Shown one piece after another: positions 12,601-24,600 of a stretch of 64,000 nt of DNA. The first letter of the stretch is position 1. Every line of letters begins with the position of its first letter. The translations under genes were made by a program, and so were the position numbers. The notes beneath the pieces were generated by a model, which searched no databases, was not told the origin of the DNA, and saw nothing but the letters and a program-made list of their open reading frames with translations. This DNA comes from Schizochytrium sp. TIO01. Lineage: Eukaryota; Sar; Bigyra; Thraustochytrida; Thraustochytriidae. The stretch lies in contig SMSO01000031.1 in assembly GCA_004764695.1 (NCBI GenBank), forward strand, positions 4,697,048-4,761,047, given 5' to 3'.

Positions 12601-15600
12601 AGCGTCGCGCAGAAGCGTGCAGAAAGCTGATGCTTGAGGAGTGCAAACGCTTGACCTTCTCTGTTTTGGACAAGGTCAAAGCATGCGAGGATGACTCTGT
12701 CGAGCTTCCTGCGCTTCTTGAGCTCAGTGATTCCAAATTTGAATCCCCCAAGCAGACCATGGAAGCTTTGACAAACACAACAAGAGCCTCGGGAAGTTCG
12801 AAGACTGATGGTGCTACCTCTCCAAGCACTGAGACAGCAGCGGCGCATGACAACCCTGAAACAACAAGGCATGCACCCACGCAGTTGCTTAAGATTAGTG
12901 CTGATGATCCTAATGCAATCTGCATCAAGGTGAAACATACTTTGCCCCAAGCTGACCGTCTACCTTTTGAGTTTTGGATCGATCGTACGGGTCTCGTGTC
13001 CCAAATATTTGCCCTCATTGAAGATAAGACCGGGGTTCCCGCATCAAAGCAGAGACTCATTTTCCTGGGTAAAATGCTGGATTCAAGCAAAACATTGGAG
13101 AGCTATAAACTCACCGAATCTGGCAAGGTAATTCATCTCGCCGTGACCAAGGTCATTGGAAAGGAGTCTGGGGAAGAGGAAGCCAAAGGCAAGGCAAAGG
13201 CGACACGAGGATTGTTAGGTGGTCCAGAAAGCTCAAGTGCTACAACCTCTTCTAATCATGATAGCGAAGATGCAAATGAGCGCGTGCGGCAGAATGTTCA
13301 ATTTTGTGATTCTCCTATGTGGACCATCCCCACCAATATTCCGAACCCTGGCCAAGCTTCAGCGCTGAAGAAATACGTTCCAGTAGACTTTTTACAACTG
13401 CCGGAAAAAATTGTCAATCGCGCCGAGGCAGTGGACACACTTCGGATGACGGACAAACTGTGTACTCTTCTTGATAATGAAAGTCACTGCGTGAAGAATG
13501 ATAAATTGTTGATCCTCAACCTTATTCAATATGTGATGACACAGTTGGTACCTCTCCCTGCGCCGCGTGACGTCCCAAAGGAATCGCTAGATCGTTTGCG
13601 CTCAGAGCGTGCATATAGACGTCAAAAGCGCCGCCAGCGTAAGGAAGCCGAGGCAGCGGCTAAACTTGCAGCAAAGCTTGAAGCAGGCGGTGATAATGCT
13701 CTTCAGGAGCTCAAGTTAGAACATGATCAAGAAGATGACGACTCTGATTGGGATGACGCTTCAAACTCGAGCGATTATTCTGAGGAGGAGTGGGATAGCG
13801 ACATTGGAGAGTACGTCTCGCGTCGTGATCGTGATCGTAAAAAGTCACAGGAAGACAAAGAAAGTGACAATGCCTCGAAGGCTGGCTCAGAAAGCTCGGA
13901 TGACGAAGATGATGATGCAGCTTTCAATGATGAACTTGACCACGCGAACATTGATGCTGAACTTGCACGAAAGTTAGACGTGCCTAATTTGAGCGCGGCG
14001 AGCCTAGAGCAAGCTAAGCAACTTCTGGATAACTTGCCCAAGGAACGTGCCGATGCGCTAGAAGAGGTTGATACGCAAGCACATGCTAATGCTGAGGATC
14101 TTACTATGGACTATTTAGACGATGAACGCTTTCAGCCTGGACTCGGTCAACGCGTGCGTGTTCGATTCATGGGCGAATTCGGTATCTGGTACAATGGAAC
14201 GGTCTCACGCTTGAATGATGATGGGACTTACTTTGTTGTTTATGACGATGGTGATACGGAGGATAATGTCCAACGTAGTGCAATCCGCAGTATCTTTGCG
14301 CCGAAGGTACACCGCAGTAAGGAGGAGCGTGTACGTCTTACATCTCGTCTTTTCTCACGGCTTGAAACTGCATTGAAGTCCTTGATTGCAAAGCTCGAGA
14401 AGAAGGAGGAAGATGAAGGAAGCCTGAAAAACGGCAATGAATCATCAGTAAAGGACGGCGTTTCGGGCAATTCTAAGGATGTTGCTACAACTGGAGCCAC
14501 TAGTGGGGCTTCAGAGGCCTCCTCAGAGCAACGACCTGACCTAGAAAATGGTCGTCGTGCAGAATCTGCTGCCACCGCCCGCACTTGCATCTGGGATCAA
14601 GAACCAATTGATTATGCATTGCAGGTAGAGCTTTTGCTCACCTTGCAGCGACTTATGGAACACTTTGCTGCAGCAGCCTTCTCGCTCCAGCAGTGCAGAC
14701 CACTAGATGCTGTTTGCGTCATTGTCCCAGGATGTATTGCTGCTATTTCTGATGCCGTGATGCGTCAAGTAGCCTATGATACGCCTTCTGAGGTATGCAC
14801 TCACCTTCTCGGTCAAACACGCGAAGGAAGGCAGCTTGGCATTCCTGGCTTTGGACTGAGCGTTTCGACGTTTGCTGATCAAACAGAGACCATTGAAGTG
14901 CATACACCAGAATTGAATTTGGCCAGAACTGCTGTGTTGGACTACTTCGAGAGTCCAGCTCAACGTCGTCTCTTCAAGATCTTTACCTGGGAAACGGCGC
15001 CAGAGGTCAAACCCAATGTCTCTCTGATCAAGTACCTCCGCAACGTTTGTCGAGAGACAGCAGCTGTCGAGGCAAGTTCAGCACATTTCTTGCTAACAGA
15101 TCGTCACCCTAAGAGTTCCCGCTTGCTCAAAAACTATCCGGAACTTGAGGCATTCCGTGATATCGCCTTTTATTGGAAGTACTTCCTAAATCCAGATATT
15201 ACGGCATTCCCAAACTACGGTGGACGAGAGGGTCGAGATATCGATCGTTTTGATCGCCTTACCTCACAGCTGAATTGGCGTTGGAACAGTGACACTCTTT
15301 CTTACGAAATTCGATCATTCAATAACCGTCTCATGGTGTGTCGTCCGTTTCCTGATGTAAATCATGCGGGCCAATCTCATGGTAAAAGTAACCAGCCCCC
15401 CAAACATCGTTTTCCTTCAACAGCAACTCCCTCGTTCTACTTGAATGAACCGCCAGTTTTCACTGAAGACGATATCATCTACCGGCCGAGCTTGCCCGCT
15501 TTCGAAGAGACGATTGAACAGCCTAAGGCACCTTCTGCTCTCTCAGAAGAAAAATCTGATCGTAGCAAGGCATCCAGCGGAGAAGGTCGCAAAAACAGTG

Positions 15601-18600
15601 GAAAGGAGCGCGATGGGGGCACTACAGTTGTCAAGACTCAAGTTCTTGGGCAGCATGATTCCGAGCTCTTACTATCTTACCTCACAGTTCCTTACATTCG
15701 TTTACCACTCGTGTTGACGTTTTTCGCCAGCGATGACCGTTTACACAAGCTTCAGAGCGGCCGACTGCGCGAAATTCTCGATTCTGTTTTGTTTGAGCCA
15801 GGTCGCTACCTATCCTTGGGCCTGCGAGGAGTTGAACCTGTCCTTGTGCCCACCCCTTACAAGGAACTTTTGGCAACTCCGTATGGAATGTTTATCAACG
15901 AGTTATGCTCTAGCCCTGAGACGGTTCTGCGAGCTACAACGACTCTGATCAAGGACGCACTGGCGCTCGATACTGGCTCCGTGTGTGACATTGGAGCGGA
16001 GGACTTTAACGTAAGCGTTCAGATTATTCTCTTCACGGCGCGTCTGGCAGCACGCCTCGAAAACTACCTGGCATTTGTTATTCGCCGGGCTCGCTCGGCA
16101 AGAGAACCCCGGCATGCCCTTCGTGACACGCCACTCACTCCTGAATGTGTTGCAAAGCTTGAAGAAGGAATGAAACAAGTTCGCGACCTGTTGCAAGGTG
16201 CTCTTAGTGACCTCTTTAGAGACTATCTTCTTAAGTTGGATGACCAAACCAGAAAGGATCCTTTCGACGAGGACTTAATCCGACGGAATTCTCACCTCGC
16301 CTGTGATTTGCACGCGCACCTCTTGCTCATCTGCCGTAATGCGACGAAAGAGACCATGACCACCCGCGTGGCGCAAACTTTGGTGGGAAGTTTTATCTAT
16401 CTAACCACCCGGCACACCTGGAACAAAGCCACCCGTGAAGATGGCCGCTTGCTGATCCCTGAATTCGAGCTTTACGAGGTCCTACAGGTACAACGACGCA
16501 CAATCGTTGAATGGTGTCGCCATTTGCGTCAAGGGGAGCTTGATAAGGTGATGCAATATGCCCTTCAAGTTTCCACAAGCACAAGTGGCAGCCTCGGATC
16601 GAATGACGACGTGCTTTCTGCGTCAAATCGCTGGAGTCGGATTTCTGGACTTCGCTCTGTAGGACGCTATGCAGTCTCCTCACAGAGGATGAGTGGCGCT
16701 AGTACAGAAGATGCTTCCGGAGCTGCGAAATCAACATCTACTCCATCTTCCAGCACTCCACCGCGTACTCCTACCCTGGAAGAAGACGGTGATGCAGCCA
16801 CCACAGCAAGTGGAAACAGCGGTACAACAGCACCATCGCCCTCTCGTATCCAAGCTCTGCTCGAGAAATCGATGCAGCTTGAAGTTGAGGAAATCTCAGA
16901 CCAAGAGATGTTTGGTGTTGAAATGGATGTCCAAATTGGACAAATGACTTTGCGCAGCCGCCATTTGAGCGCTCTTCGCTCGGAGATCAGTAATCATCCC
17001 GACATGAAGGACCTCTTTGGTAATGGAACCCTGCAAGTATCTTTGCTTGAGCGCGCAGAGCATCGCGACCGCTACCGCCTTGTTGGTCTACAACATGATC
17101 TTGAACACTGGATCACTCCACACAACGCTTGCCCTCCGATCGACGAGCAGTGGGAGCGCCAATATGACCCTGCATCGCTTTTTCCTTCCGAGGAATGGAT
17201 CCCCTTCCTTTTTGAGCCAGTACGCAAGTCATTCTTTGATGGACCCCATCCTGAAGCTATGGAATTTTTAATGCCTGAGTGGGCTCTTCCAGAGGACGCT
17301 GAAGTAGCAGTTTTGCTTGGATTACACCAGCAGCTTGGCGGCCCATTCAAGCTTGTCTATCTTTTCCGTCGCTTACGTTGTGTCCATGTGTATGAGTGCT
17401 TATCGCATGGTCGTCACTGGTTTTGGTCTTTGCATTTGGCCACTGATGCCCGTTTCTGCCTTCGTGAGCTGCAGCCAAGTGTCGACGCACGTATGGTTCC
17501 CCGCCCACGTTGGTGGAAGCATGGTGCTGGAGATGCTTACCCTAAAGGCGTCGGAGGTTCTTTGATGAATGTGGTTCAGGGAGGCCACTTTGTAAGCTCT
17601 CCAGATCTTTCCATTGTTGTAGTCCGAGAAGCCGGACATCCAGAAAACTTTAGTGGAGGTAAGGAAACATACATCCCAGCACGCCTTCTATACGGAGCTA
17701 TCCCGCAAACTTTACTGGATTCATACCGATTCTGGCACGACGAGACTTGGTCTGAGGACATCCGAGTTCCATCCAATTTATTTCAAGGCGGAAATGATCT
17801 CAACGAAATCGGGTTGCCAAAGGATTCCAAGGTGCCTTCAACAGAAACTGAGGATCCTGACGCAGTATTGAAGCAAGAAAAACCGTGGCTAGGCAAGCAA
17901 GCTCGGGCTACCCAGCAACAGTCTCGCGATGGTTATCGTGCTGTTCGCTACCTCCGTGGATATCCAGTCGATGAAGATGGTGAACATGTCATTGTAGTTG
18001 AGCTCAAGAGTGTGGGTTCTTGGCTTGAGGTGCTGCGTCGCAAACCAGGCGAAGCTGGCGCTGCGAGTGATTCTGGCCTGGAGAGTATGGGTGGTCTCCC
18101 GGGTACGGTATCTCGCATCACTCGATATGACAAGGCTGCTATGAAGAAACGCTTCGCTGATAAACAAAATTTAGCTTTGTGTCTGGAGTCACTGCAGCTG
18201 ATCAAGGATCCGGCCAATGATCCATTCATGAATCAGGCTAGGGAACGTCGAGAAAAGGCCTTGCGTAAGGCAGCTGATCGCAAGAAAAAATGGGCAAAAC
18301 GAACAAAATCCAAGACCAAGAATGGAGCTACTGCGGCAGCTCTTGCTGGCTTGAGCAACGCAGATGGAAAACCTTCTGCTTCCAATCATAGCGACAAGCT
18401 TTTGGCTCCAGAGCATGACGCTAATCCTTCAGGTCATGTGTATGAAGTGAATGTGGGAGACCAAGTAAAGTTTATGGTGAAGCGTGGTCGCTACATTGAT
18501 GTTGTTGTTCTTTCCAAGAACACAGATAGTACGTTTGATGTGAAGGGCATGCGTGGTGCAAGTGCTGGTATGGTGCTTGAGCGTGTTGAAGGTCGCGACT

Positions 18601-21600
18601 TGCACAAAATGCGACCGCATGATGTAGATCGTGGAGAGGAAATATGGCATTGGGACGGCATGAGTGATTCAGAAGACGAAGCTTGGGCCTCTGAAGACCA
18701 AGATACAGATGATGAAGAAACTGGTCGTGTTGGGGCTAAGACATCAAAAGACCAACATAGTGGTTCTTCCGAAGATAGCAAATCCAAAAAGAAGGATGAG
18801 GAGGACGAGGATAAATGCCGCGCATCGCTGAGTTTTCAGCAGTTCCTCATTCTAGACTACGTGCTGGAGGCTGCAGGTGGTGATATTGAGCTATGCATGG
18901 ACCTCTTGTACCGCCTGTCTGCTGTACCAAATGTCAGTTTTCCTGATGTTGAGTCGATTGCATTGGCAGTGAAAGCAGCGCGCGCTGACCATCTCGCTTT
19001 TACGCTTGATGCAAACGGAGAGCGCGTTGCTCGTATGCCGGAAGAGTCTGAATCAAAGTCTGCAGAACACTTGACCGTGGAGACTAAAGCACCAGACGCG
19101 GCTCTGGCAACGAAGGTTGCCGACCTGGAGGGAAGCGCAATGGTCATGTTAAATTTGATGTACGCACCAAGAGGCTCACGTCTCTTTTCTGTTGCTAAAA
19201 CCCTAGCTCGTGTGGAGAACCTTTCGCACATGCTTGCATGGACGAAGAAGTCAAACCTCAGGGTTTGGGAAAACGAGATGATTTTCAAGTATGGTTCAAA
19301 ACTTGCAACTATGCTTCCGTTGCGAGGATGCGTATCTGTTGATCTTGTGGAGCTCCCGCGCCTGAAGCTATCCTTTACTGTGCGAAAAGACTTTGAGGGC
19401 CAACTGCGCATGTATAGCATGGATCATGCAGACCTCTATGTTTGCAATGAGAGGGACCCATCAACAACACAAATGTTGCGTGGCATTCCACACTCGCTGC
19501 TTATGAGTAACACACAAGGTGAGCTGCAAGTCCTTGTGCCTCTTGTGGCACCCGTTCGACCAGTAGTGTACTGGCAACCATTTTCGACAGAGCTTGTGCT
19601 TGATAGAGAAAATGGTTCATGGAACAATCGCATCTCACAACGATACTTTCTGTACCCAGTTCACGTATCTCTTTCCTTTCTGGAAACCCGTGGTTTGGAG
19701 TCTGCTCTCTACCTCATGTTGTTACGCTTCTTGCATCGCGACTATGATGAAGTTTTCCGACTTACAGATTCCATTGCAACAGATACAGCGCTGGGCGAAA
19801 CTGCCTCTGTCATTTTTGACTATTTTGATGGAGCAGCCGATGACTGGCATCCTGATGCACACGCGTGCCGCTTGAAGATTTCGCTAGTTACTGCCGATGC
19901 AGGCGCATTGCTTCCTTGGGATCTTACAACACAATGTGCACGTTATGCTGTTAAGCTTCCACATGTCCGCGCAAGTTGCCGAATTTCACTTGAAGAGGAG
20001 CTGCAAATTCTCCAGCTGGAACGAATTATTGTGACTCAGAAGAAGCACAAAAACTACATCGCTGAGCTACACTTTGATTACATCATGACCCTTGTGAAAA
20101 ATCGGTTGCATGCTCTGAAGGCTCAGCTGTCGAGTGAGGACCACGCGTCCTCTGTTCAAGATGTGACGTACGGAAGCACAGTGGAAATCCCTCTCCTCCA
20201 AAGTATTCCTTCCTCTCAGAGGGGAGATATTTTGGAGACTAAAGATAGCGATGGCATGGATATGGCTAAGCATGATAAGTCTGGTAAGGTAGTTCTCGCG
20301 CCTTGCTGGGTACCACCCCGAGCTCCATCTTCTAGCTGGCCGTATTATCAGGATAAAACAGTTTTCGGTGAGACCTATCAGGAGGTTGCCACAGTGAAAA
20401 GCCTTGAGCAGTGGGAAAACCTTCGAATGAATGGCGTTGAACAAATGGTTCGGGCGCGTGTGATGGGCCTTGATGAAGATGCAGAGGACGACGGGGAGGA
20501 GGATGCGACTGGGACTGTTACCACTGTAGCTAAGCAAGACGAGGTCAGCTTCCCTACAGTGGAGCCTCCTTCTGGCGGCTGGCTCGTTGTTGCATGCTTT
20601 CATGTTACGTGGAAACCAACTTGTGTTAAAGCTATGCAGGGTATCACCGAGCTAGCACCGGTCTTCCCCAGTTGTGCGTTTGTGAGCATTCGGGCTGATT
20701 CTCTCGACTTAAGCTCACTGGCTCGAGACATGAAAATCAAGACCTTTCCTACGTTTGTTCTGATGCGAGGCGGCGAGGAGATCGAGGATGCGCGCATCAC
20801 TGCCGAGGATCGCGTGAGTGAAGCTCTTGTTAGTGCTCTTAAGGTACACGTCACACCAGAAGATGAGGCCCAGTTTGGAGAAATCTTGCGAGCGGAGCGG
20901 CGGGTGACTCGCGAGCGTCTGCGAGCAACCTTGAGCAGCTTTCAGGAGATAGCAAACGAGGGTCAAAATGATTCCACTGACAAGGTCAAAAACAAAAAGA
21001 AGGGTGGTCAAAAGGGCAATGACCAGAAAGTCAAGCCCGGGGATTCTCTGAAGGGAGATGATGCTCGCCGTGCCCTTGAAATTCAGCTCGCTCAACTGGA
21101 TTCAGATAACGATGAAAGCGACTATGATGATGATGAGCTGCAGTGGACCTGGGATGATGAATCCGGTGGTCAGTCTCTAGTCCTCGAAAAGCTCGGTATG
21201 AAGGTTGCGCTTCGTCCAGATGACCTTGAGTCATCCGATGCAACGTGGGAGTGGTCCTTGGAGTACGATGGGCGCAACTGGTCAAAGTTTCCGGCGGACC
21301 AAAACAAGGAAATCGAAATGCATTACATTGCAGGCGATCTCTATAGAGGAAATGTAAGAATTAGCCGTGGCAACAGTGGAGGTCGCGAAGCTGAATTCTG
21401 GGATGCGAATGTTCAGATCGAGTCGTTTGAGCTGTCTGGAATTCGGGGCCGCTTCACTGAGCCTTACTCTGAATACATTCAGGTTCGTCGTCGAGGTGCT
21501 CGTCTTCCTGTGCAAGGTGAGCCAGAGGTTTCCTATGAGAGGAAAGTGCGTGATGAGGAGATGCGTCGTGAGCGCGAATACCGTGAACGTGCAAAGCGAG

Positions 21601-24600
21601 CAATGATTGAAGCGCGCCGCGGTAAGGACGTTGAAGGTATTCGAGGTAGTGTTGGATTTGTGCCATTTAGTGGTGTGCACGAATGGACAATAAATTGGGA
21701 GCATGAGCCAAACCGTAACGGTGAAGGTGATGCTGTGGGTCTTTGTTCTGACAATTGTGAGGAGTTTGGCCCTGCTCCTGCTCCTCTTCTTGGTGGTGAA
21801 GGAGACTCATCGTCGCTCGCTCTCTGTGCTAATGGTAAGCTGTACCATCATGGAAAAATTCTGGCTGACCTTGCACCACGCTTACGAGAAACCCAAGCAA
21901 AGCTCAAGCAGCTGAGTAAAGCAGAGGCTGATTCTGCTGCCGACGCTGATGCTAATGCTAGTGATAATAACGATGACGAGGAGAAATCTGAGACTGAGAC
22001 CGAGACTGAGGCTGAAGCTGCAAAAATTTCTGCCAGAGAGGGCAAAGCGGAAGGTGATGTGGAGGAGACCATGGTCAAGTCGGACGAAGCTGAAGTGAAG
22101 GTCGCCGAGGGCAATAGCGAGGTCAACGACACATCAGAAAATGATGAGGCAGATGACGATGGTGATGAAGACAAGGATGACAACGATGGGGAGGAGGCGT
22201 CTGATGATAACCAGGATGCTATCCGCAAGATCCTTGCCGATTTTGGACTTGAGAAGTTTGCAGAAAAGCTTTTTGATGCTGGATACACATCATTTGAGAG
22301 TCTTGCTAACATGAGCATTAGAGACTACAAAGACTTCAAGATTCGACCCTCGGTTGTCACAAAAATCCGTAAAGCATTTATGAAGAAAGTGAAAGATAAT
22401 GAGGGTAACGACGACACTGAAGGCCGCAAGGGTAAGCGCCACCCTGGATTTCGGCATCTGAAGCAGCGTGAGGATGATGCAGAGTTGTTGCCCATTCTTG
22501 CTGAAGCTACTGGGTTGCTGGGTACAATGGCCCGCTTGACTCAAGGTGAGGCAGTCAATCTTTGGGGCAAGGGATCGCAAATCACCTGCATTCTCAATAC
22601 TGATGAAGCAGAAGGTATCCTTCGATTTCAGATCGACGGTGTCGATATCGATTGCGAGATCCGAGGTGTCTTCAACATCCTCAGTGCTCACTGCGTGTAT
22701 CCTGTCGTATCTCTTGCTCCATTTGATCCGGCAGAACAGGTGGAAGACCCAGCAGCAACTTCAAAGAAGGTAAACGACGATGATGATGATGACGGCCCTG
22801 ATGGTGATGGCGAGACAAAGCAAGCGGAAGCCATCGACCGAGCGAAGAAGGCGAAGAAAGCAAAGAAGGCGTCAAAGAGTGACAACAACAATGGTGAAGA
22901 GCCTAGTAGCGATAGCGAGGATGACAAGGACAACGGTGAAGATGGTGATAACAAAAATGAAGAAGAGGAGGAAGATGATGAACGCAAGGCTATTATGAAG
23001 GTATTAGTTGGGCTTTGCAAACTTCAAGAGTCAACCTTCAAGCCGATGTCCACCGACAAACTTCAAAAGCTTGTTTCTCGTGCTGAGGAGCTTCTTAAGA
23101 TTCAAGCCTCAGAGCCTGCTGTGTCTTTGGTCTCTGAAGGTGATGTCCCGGGCCTGGCCTACGAAGAAGAGCGCAAGAAGGGTAAAAAGCGCGGGGATTC
23201 CGAGCGTAAGTCCAGTTCCAGTGGCTCTGAGGAATCTGAATCTGAATCTGAGGAGAATTCTTCAGAATCTTCAGAATCTTCAGAATCTGAGGAGTCTGAG
23301 GAGTCTGAGGAGTCTGGCTCCGAGGAAGAAAGTGATAACAGTGGCGATGAATCCGGCAGTGATAATGAGTCAGTTGATGAAGCAGGTAGCCAAGCAGAAC
23401 AAGGCAGCAACAATGGCGATGCTACAACTGGCAAACAAAGTGCGGGGAAGAAGGTGCCAATCAAGCGCTGTGTGTGGATGTATCAGTTAGACAATCGTTG
23501 GCTCCGCTACGAGCCAGAGGTATGCGAAAAACTAGAACGTGCACGCCGCTCTGGTGCTAAAGAGTGTGAAGTTATTGTTGATACTGAGCGCATGATGGTT
23601 CGCTTTCGCAAAGCAGAAAATGCATCTGCCCAAGAAGTAGGTGAACAGAGTCGCACTGGCTCTGCTGGTGATAAGATGCGGGTCCGCCGCCAGATCGTTA
23701 GCAAAGATATTAGTGCAGGCTGGGAAACCCTCAGTGTGTTATATGATCCTCCTGTTTCCCTTTATGGTTCCACAGCATTGGATGTGCTTGACCGTGTTTG
23801 GGGGAAGGGAGAGACTATGGACGGCAAGAAATGTGGTTACGGTTTCTTGTTCTTGTACGGCCTTTTGCAAGGCAAACTCCGTTGTCGTGTTGCAGCTTCC
23901 AGCTTTGGCGGCTTTGGCGGCTTTGGTGGCTTTGGTGGCTTTGGCGGCTTTGGTGGCTTTGGTGGCTTTGGCGACTGGGGTGGCTGGGGTGGCTGGGGGT
24001 CGTCTGGAGCTGGTAAATCTGATTCTCATCGATTCGCCACCCTCCTTGCGCAGCTTTACTCGGACCGGCGTTTAAAGTCAGTTCCGGCATCAATTATTAA
24101 TGTGCTGATTCGCAATCGTCAATTGTGCCAACGCATGCCTGAGTTCCGTGATACTCGAAAGTTCAAACGCTCAAAGGTATACAATGGTTGGTCCGATGAA
24201 CGTGACGGCGGATCACCACTGGGATCTCTGTTTGCACAAGTTGTGTCTTCTTTGCAGGCCCTCAAGCGAAAGCGTGGCGCTATGCAGTTTCCACCTCCAC
24301 CTCCATACCCGGAGCTCGACCCACCCCCTAAGGACTACCCTTTGACGCTAGCCAGCAAGGACAGCATGTGCGGAGGCAATGTTGAACGACCTGAGCTCAC
24401 AGATCTTTCTTGCTCGAAACGTCGTCTAGAACCGGTTTCAGACTCTGAAATCAGGGCTCTTGCCAATAGCATACGCCTTCGCCTTGCAGGAGGTAATGTC
24501 CGCTTTCGTGTAGAAACACCTCTGGAAATCGAGGATGAGGATCACTTTGAGCGTGTCATGGAGGCCTTAGCACAGGAAAAACGATTGGTCGCAATTCAAT

